This document shows positions 43,101-46,454 of a stretch of 46,454 bases of DNA, piece after piece (position 1 is the stretch's first letter; each line of letters starts with the position of its first letter). The position numbers were made by a program, and so were the translations under genes. The stretch is from Phycisphaerae bacterium. GTDB taxonomy: Bacteria; Planctomycetota; Phycisphaerae; Sedimentisphaerales; Anaerobacaceae. Where the stretch lies: assembly GCA_016782865.1 (NCBI GenBank), contig JADHXR010000045.1:1-46454 (forward strand), read 5' to 3'. Under the pieces are notes generated by a model. It was not told the DNA's origin and made no database searches. It saw only the letters and a program-made list of their open reading frames with translations.

Positions 43101-43441
43101 AATGCTCTCCTTTCAGTAAGTACCCCATGTTCTATCAGACTGTGGCTTGTCGGATGCTTCCTTATTCTCTCTTCTTCACCCTAACCCGGCGTAGCCGGAA
43201 CCAAAAAGGTTATTGAAATCTTCATTTTCGTATCATAAGATAACGACTGCTCCGCAGGAATCTTATTAGCGGCACCGTTGCGACTGCAACCAATACTATC
43301 TCTAGCATGGGAGGTGCGCGGGCAACGGACATATTGTACCTTTGTCTTGCCGAATAGAACCATTGCCCTCAAGATAATGCATCTGGCAATGCCCTATGGC
43401 ATCGCCAGATGCATGATTCTATTCCCTGTCTGAATTCCACT
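43101..43441. other. intergenic region with two palindromes
   Basis: No gene is visible. It carries a short CCGGC-GTA-GCCGG palindrome (43186-43198), of the kind found in dispersed REP-like elements, and a long hairpin (43377-43414) next to the end of the giant surface-protein gene. Confidence 0.55.
43377..43414 (-). terminator. long hairpin downstream of the Ig-repeat protein gene
   Basis: ATGCATCTGGC (43377-43387) pairs with GCCAGATGCAT (43404-43414), and inside it ATGCC (43389-43393) pairs with GGCAT (43398-43402) around CTAT. The stem is very stable and starts 28 bases after the stop codon on the minus strand. There is no T-run, so it may protect the 3' end rather than terminate on its own. 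Confidence 0.55.
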
Positions 43442-46400
43442 CTATCCACTGCTCTTTGCTCTTCGCCTGCGTGCGTCCACCCGACTGATCGCCAACAACA
43501 CAATAACATAAGCGATATACGGTAACAGAAATTCAACTACATTGCCTTGGCGGTTAGGTGATAGACTGCAGCCACCTCCGCTTCCGCCATGGTAACTTCC
43601 ACCACTGGGAGTAACTGGAATAGTAGTAGATCCACCCCCAGCAAAGATAGTGAAGTGTGTGGTCTGGAAGCTGACAGTGTGTGGGTCAGATGTATCGTTA
43701 TGCTGAACATTAGTTATGCCGTCTTGGCTCCAAGTAGCTGTTTCTAGGTTGTACCAATAAACAACATATGTCGAGTAGCCAGGACAATTTGCAGCAGCAT
43801 GCGGGATGGTTATGGTCACCGGCTGGTTGAACTGTAAGCTACTGGGCCCAAAATCGTAAGGTAGCCCGAAGCCCCCAGACGGAGGAGCTGGAGGATTGAC
43901 TACTTTCGCAATAGTGATGTTGTTGGCGTCGACGCGTTCTGGAAGTGCCCCGGTAGGAATCGTGATTTCGATTCCCACCGATGGCCATATCAACTTCACT
44001 TCGTTGGGACCGGGAACTGGATCCGGCGGGGGCAGTATATTTATAGCAGTCGCACCGGCGTAAAAGATATCATTGTTGCCATTTCTGTCGTCGACCCACA
44101 CAATATATGGATTGCCGTTCGGATCGATCCCAATATCGGGTTTTGTCTGGGTGTTTAGCATACCAGACTCATCATTGATGAGTATATCCGTTCCGAAGCT
44201 GGAGGCGGTCTCGGCAAAGAAAATGTCCGCAGCGTCACCAAGATTGGCGTATCGACCATCTTGCCAGCACGTAAAGACTTTTACGGCGCTCCCCGTGCCC
44301 CTAACCGCTATAACCGGAGCACTTTGTGGACGATCACGATCATCTACAACATCTGGATCCAAGACCAACGGCCCTTGCAGACCATCCGTCGTAGCAGCGT
44401 GGAATATACTTCCATTGGGATCCGCATCGTCAATCCATAACAGGTGAAGCACTGTGCCGGAAGATTCGGCGGCAATTGCAGGAGCCCATTGATTGTTGCT
44501 GCTTCCGTCAACGACTGCTACCTCTGTCCATGGCCCCGTGGTAGAGTCTGCACCGTAGATGTCCGTGTCACCGTTTCTTGCGTCGGTCCAGATGAGATAA
44601 GCAGTGCCAGATGCATCTGTGGCAAGGGCTGGTTCTGTCTGGTCGGTGGGATCGGTCGTTATCTGTGTCGGAGTCCAAGTGGTCCCAGCGGGAGAGGTTG
44701 CCAGCCAGATATCGTAGTTGCCGGCACGATTATCCTGACAGGCAACGTACAGTGTATCCGGCCCAGCTTGGTTGATTGCAATCACGGGTGACATTTGATC
44801 GCTTGTGTTGTTCGGGTCGTCCAGATCCACCTTGACAGGAGCTGACCAGCTTGTCCCATTTGAGGAAGAGGAGACAAAAACGTCCCAGTGGTTGTTCGGA
44901 TCGTTCGGATCGTTCGGATAGTCGGCTTCCCAGACAACGTACGCGACATCGTTTACATCAACTGCAATCGCCGGGTTTCGTTCGGTATAGGCAGTATTTG
45001 CGACGGGCACACTAACTTCGAAGGCATTTGCATCAGCAGGCAGTATACCGACATAGACATCCGTATTACCTGCCGCATTCGTCTGATCCCACACGATCCA
45101 GATGTTTCCGCCTGAATCGGTGATCGTGGCCGGATTGTCCTGATCGAGCGTGCCCGTATCACTATTCACCTTTGCGTCTGGCGCGAAAGACCGCATTGCG
45201 GTATAGAAATCGTAGCTTTCTTCCGGCATAACGTTGCCAGCTTTGTCCGTTGCATTCACTACGACGTCTACCCTTTGCTCGTAGTCAAATGGAGTCGATG
45301 GCACGAAAACAAACGTGTAGTCCGCGTCCGACCCACTACGTGTGCATACGCCTTTAACCGCCTGCCCCGGACTTATGGAGTTAGAGTCGTAGACGCCAGG
45401 AGAAGTCTCGTTGGCACCATCATAAATAAGGTCACCCTCAATTTGAATCGTAACAGTCCCACCGTCGTACTCAACTCCGGAGCCACCATCGGTAATATGT
45501 AGCTCAACCACCGTATCTGTTGGAATCTGAAACGAATTCGGATCTGGCACGTGCCCCGATGTCTCTGGGGCTTTCTTGTCATTGACCGTTGTCGTCTCGG
45601 ACGCAATTTGTCCCGCCGGATCAGTCTCATCACAATCAATTGTAAGCTCACTATTTGTAATTATACCACCGTCAAGAATAGTGCCGCTATTGGCCACTCT
45701 GGCAGTGAAAGTAACTGTCTGACCAGTTGTTTCAGCATTTAGCGGCGTGTCAACCGTCCAGGTAATGGTTCTCGTTGTCTCCTCGTGAACGCTGTCGCCT
45801 GATGAGCTTACATATATTAAATTGGCGGGAAGCGTTTCCACGATAACCGTATTGCTCGCATTACCCAAGCCCACATTTCCGTAAGTAATCGTGTAGGTAA
45901 TGTCTGTATTCGGGTTAACCGGATCCGCATCGTCCGACTTCTCAATTATTAATGCAGGCTCTCCTGTAAATATTACCGTCGCAGTATCCGTGATGGCTGT
46001 GCCGCCGATGGTCACGCTTATAGTCTTTGTCTCAACTACTGTACTGCTCATTGTTGCTGTGGTTTGCCCGCTGGCATTCGTAGCTACCGTCGGCTGGGTG
46101 ATTGTGTTGCCTGTACCCGTCGAGGATACCACAACGTCCCCCGGCGCAATGTCTGGTAAGACATTGCCATATGCGTCCTTGGCTGTAATGGTGATGGTAC
46201 TCTTTGGGCCACTCGGATCCACACTGGCAGCCACAGGTGTCGTCGCTTCAACCGTACTTTGGTCGGCTGAGACAGGACCCGGCTCAAACACGACCGATGC
46301 AGTATTAGTGATAGCTATGCCGCTGATGGTCACGCTGATAGTCTTTGTCTGGACCACTGTGCTGCTCATTGTCGCGGTGGTTTGTCCGCTGGCATTCGTA

Positions 46401-46454
46401 GCTGTCGTAGGTTGGTTGATCGTATTACCGGTACCTGTCGAGGACACCACAATG
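43442..46454 (-). CDS. giant surface protein with Ig-like repeats and C-terminal sorting signal (5' end beyond window)
   Basis: The C-terminal ~1004 residues are present; the frame runs off the right edge. From the N side: two Ig-like (invasin BIG_1-type) repeats of 106 residues (VVSSTGTGNTITQPT.., TISVTI.G.AIT.TA.V.F), a DUF11-type repeat (IIEKSDDADPVNPNTDITYT), another Ig-like domain, and a six-bladed propeller-like region with DNPATI.., NPAIAVD.., SPVIAIN.., EPALATD.. Asp-box-like strands. Then a ZU5-like domain (VGIEITIPTGALP, FNQPVTITIPHA). The tail is GGSGGGCSLSP, a membrane helix (VEFLLPYIAYVIVLLAI) and RVDARRRRAKSSG, a tripartite sorting signal like MYXO-CTERM types. It is probably anchored or released at the cell surface. 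Confidence 0.88.
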   Translation of the reverse strand, partial: IVVSSTGTGNTINQPTTATNASGQTTATMSSTVVQTKTISVTISGIAITNTASVVFEPGPVSADQSTVEATTPVAASVDPSGPKSTITITAKDAYGNVLPDIAPGDVVVSSTGTGNTITQPTVATNASGQTTATMSSTVVETKTISVTIGGTAITDTATVIFTGEPALIIEKSDDADPVNPNTDITYTITYGNVGLGNASNTVIVETLPANLIYVSSSGDSVHEETTRTITWTVDTPLNAETTGQTVTFTARVANSGTILDGGIITNSELTIDCDETDPAGQIASETTTVNDKKAPETSGHVPDPNSFQIPTDTVVELHITDGGSGVEYDGGTVTIQIEGDLIYDGANETSPGVYDSNSISPGQAVKGVCTRSGSDADYTFVFVPSTPFDYEQRVDVVVNATDKAGNVMPEESYDFYTAMRSFAPDAKVNSDTGTLDQDNPATITDSGGNIWIVWDQTNAAGNTDVYVGILPADANAFEVSVPVANTAYTERNPAIAVDVNDVAYVVWEADYPNDPNDPNNHWDVFVSSSSNGTSWSAPVKVDLDDPNNTSDQMSPVIAINQAGPDTLYVACQDNRAGNYDIWLATSPAGTTWTPTQITTDPTDQTEPALATDASGTAYLIWTDARNGDTDIYGADSTTGPWTEVAVVDGSSNNQWAPAIAAESSGTVLHLLWIDDADPNGSIFHAATTDGLQGPLVLDPDVVDDRDRPQSAPVIAVRGTGSAVKVFTCWQDGRYANLGDAADIFFAETASSFGTDILINDESGMLNTQTKPDIGIDPNGNPYIVWVDDRNGNNDIFYAGATAINILPPPDPVPGPNEVKLIWPSVGIEITIPTGALPERVDANNITIAKVVNPPAPPSGGFGLPYDFGPSSLQFNQPVTITIPHAAANCPGYSTYVVYWYNLETATWSQDGITNVQHNDTSDPHTVSFQTTHFTIFAGGGSTTIPVTPSGGSYHGGSGGGCSLSPNRQGNVVEFLLPYIAYVIVLLAISRVDARRRRAKSSG
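45969..46454. repeat. 318-bp tandem repeat encoding Ig domains
   Basis: The segment 45969-46138 repeats at 46287-46454 with an exact offset of 318 bases (106 codons), with long identical runs such as TAGTCTTTGTCT and CGCTGGCATTCGTAGCT. More copies are expected beyond the window edge. Confidence 0.85.

Noticed and set aside
1..46454. tRNA, rRNA or riboswitch genes
   Set aside because: No cloverleaf, rRNA-like segment or known aptamer core was recognised on either strand; a covariance-model search was not possible.

Overview
The window is bacterial, gene-dense and mostly metabolic or envelope-related. Gram-negative traits are clear: a near-complete type II secretion system (T2SS), lipoproteins, a beta-barrel outer-membrane protein and an MBOAT/SGNH acyl-transfer pair. 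Three features point to an anaerobic Planctomycetota of the Phycisphaerae/Sedimentisphaerales type. They are a large secreted beta-helix protein ending in duplicated dockerin-like loops (DG.VDVWDL..FADNWH), an oxygen-sensitive glycyl radical enzyme with its activase, and a Re-type citrate synthase homologue. This placement is inferred from gene style only; no rRNA or tRNA was seen.

Layout. 1-1314 (-): a B12-binding radical SAM enzyme cut by the window edge. 1771-2205 (-): a small SRPBCC protein with its own promoter. 2689-4551 (-): an SNF2 helicase fused to an Mrr-type nuclease, followed by an intrinsic terminator. 4552-5176: repeat-rich gap. 5177-8564 (+): glycyl radical activase and enzyme. 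8684-13697 (+): lipoprotein metallopeptidase, sodium:solute symporter with an inserted domain, and Xaa-Pro aminopeptidase, which look like a peptide-utilisation cluster. 13759-16859 (-): GlmU-like nucleotidyltransferase, acyl carrier protein, Re-citrate synthase-like enzyme. 17138-18610 (-): PhoD-like phosphatase. 18783-25504 (+): two tandem TolB-like propeller paralogues, an FGE-fold lipoprotein, a histone-deacetylase-fold amidohydrolase, an MBOAT acyltransferase and a membrane-anchored SGNH protein.

From 25840 to 41612 everything real is on the minus strand: gspC-D-E-F-G-H-I, then a dockerin-tailed pseudogene and a 1262-residue dockerin-tailed secreted protein, then gspJ-K-L-M. The probable cargo therefore sits inside the secretion operon. 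No prepilin peptidase or GspN is present here. Beyond it lie a frameshifted CPBP protease remnant, an outer-membrane barrel protein and the C-terminal 1004 residues of a giant surface protein. That protein has 318-bp tandem Ig repeats and a Cys/TM/Arg-rich sorting tail.

By eye the left half (about 5-25 kb) is clearly more GC-rich than the T2SS half. The window is littered with small repeats, some of which run into coding sequence. The best candidates for new biology are the glycyl radical enzyme whose active-site Cys-Val-Glu is Cys-Val-Thr, the SNF2-Mrr fusion, the symporter with a periplasmic-type insertion, and the T2SS locus with embedded cargo and relic cargo.
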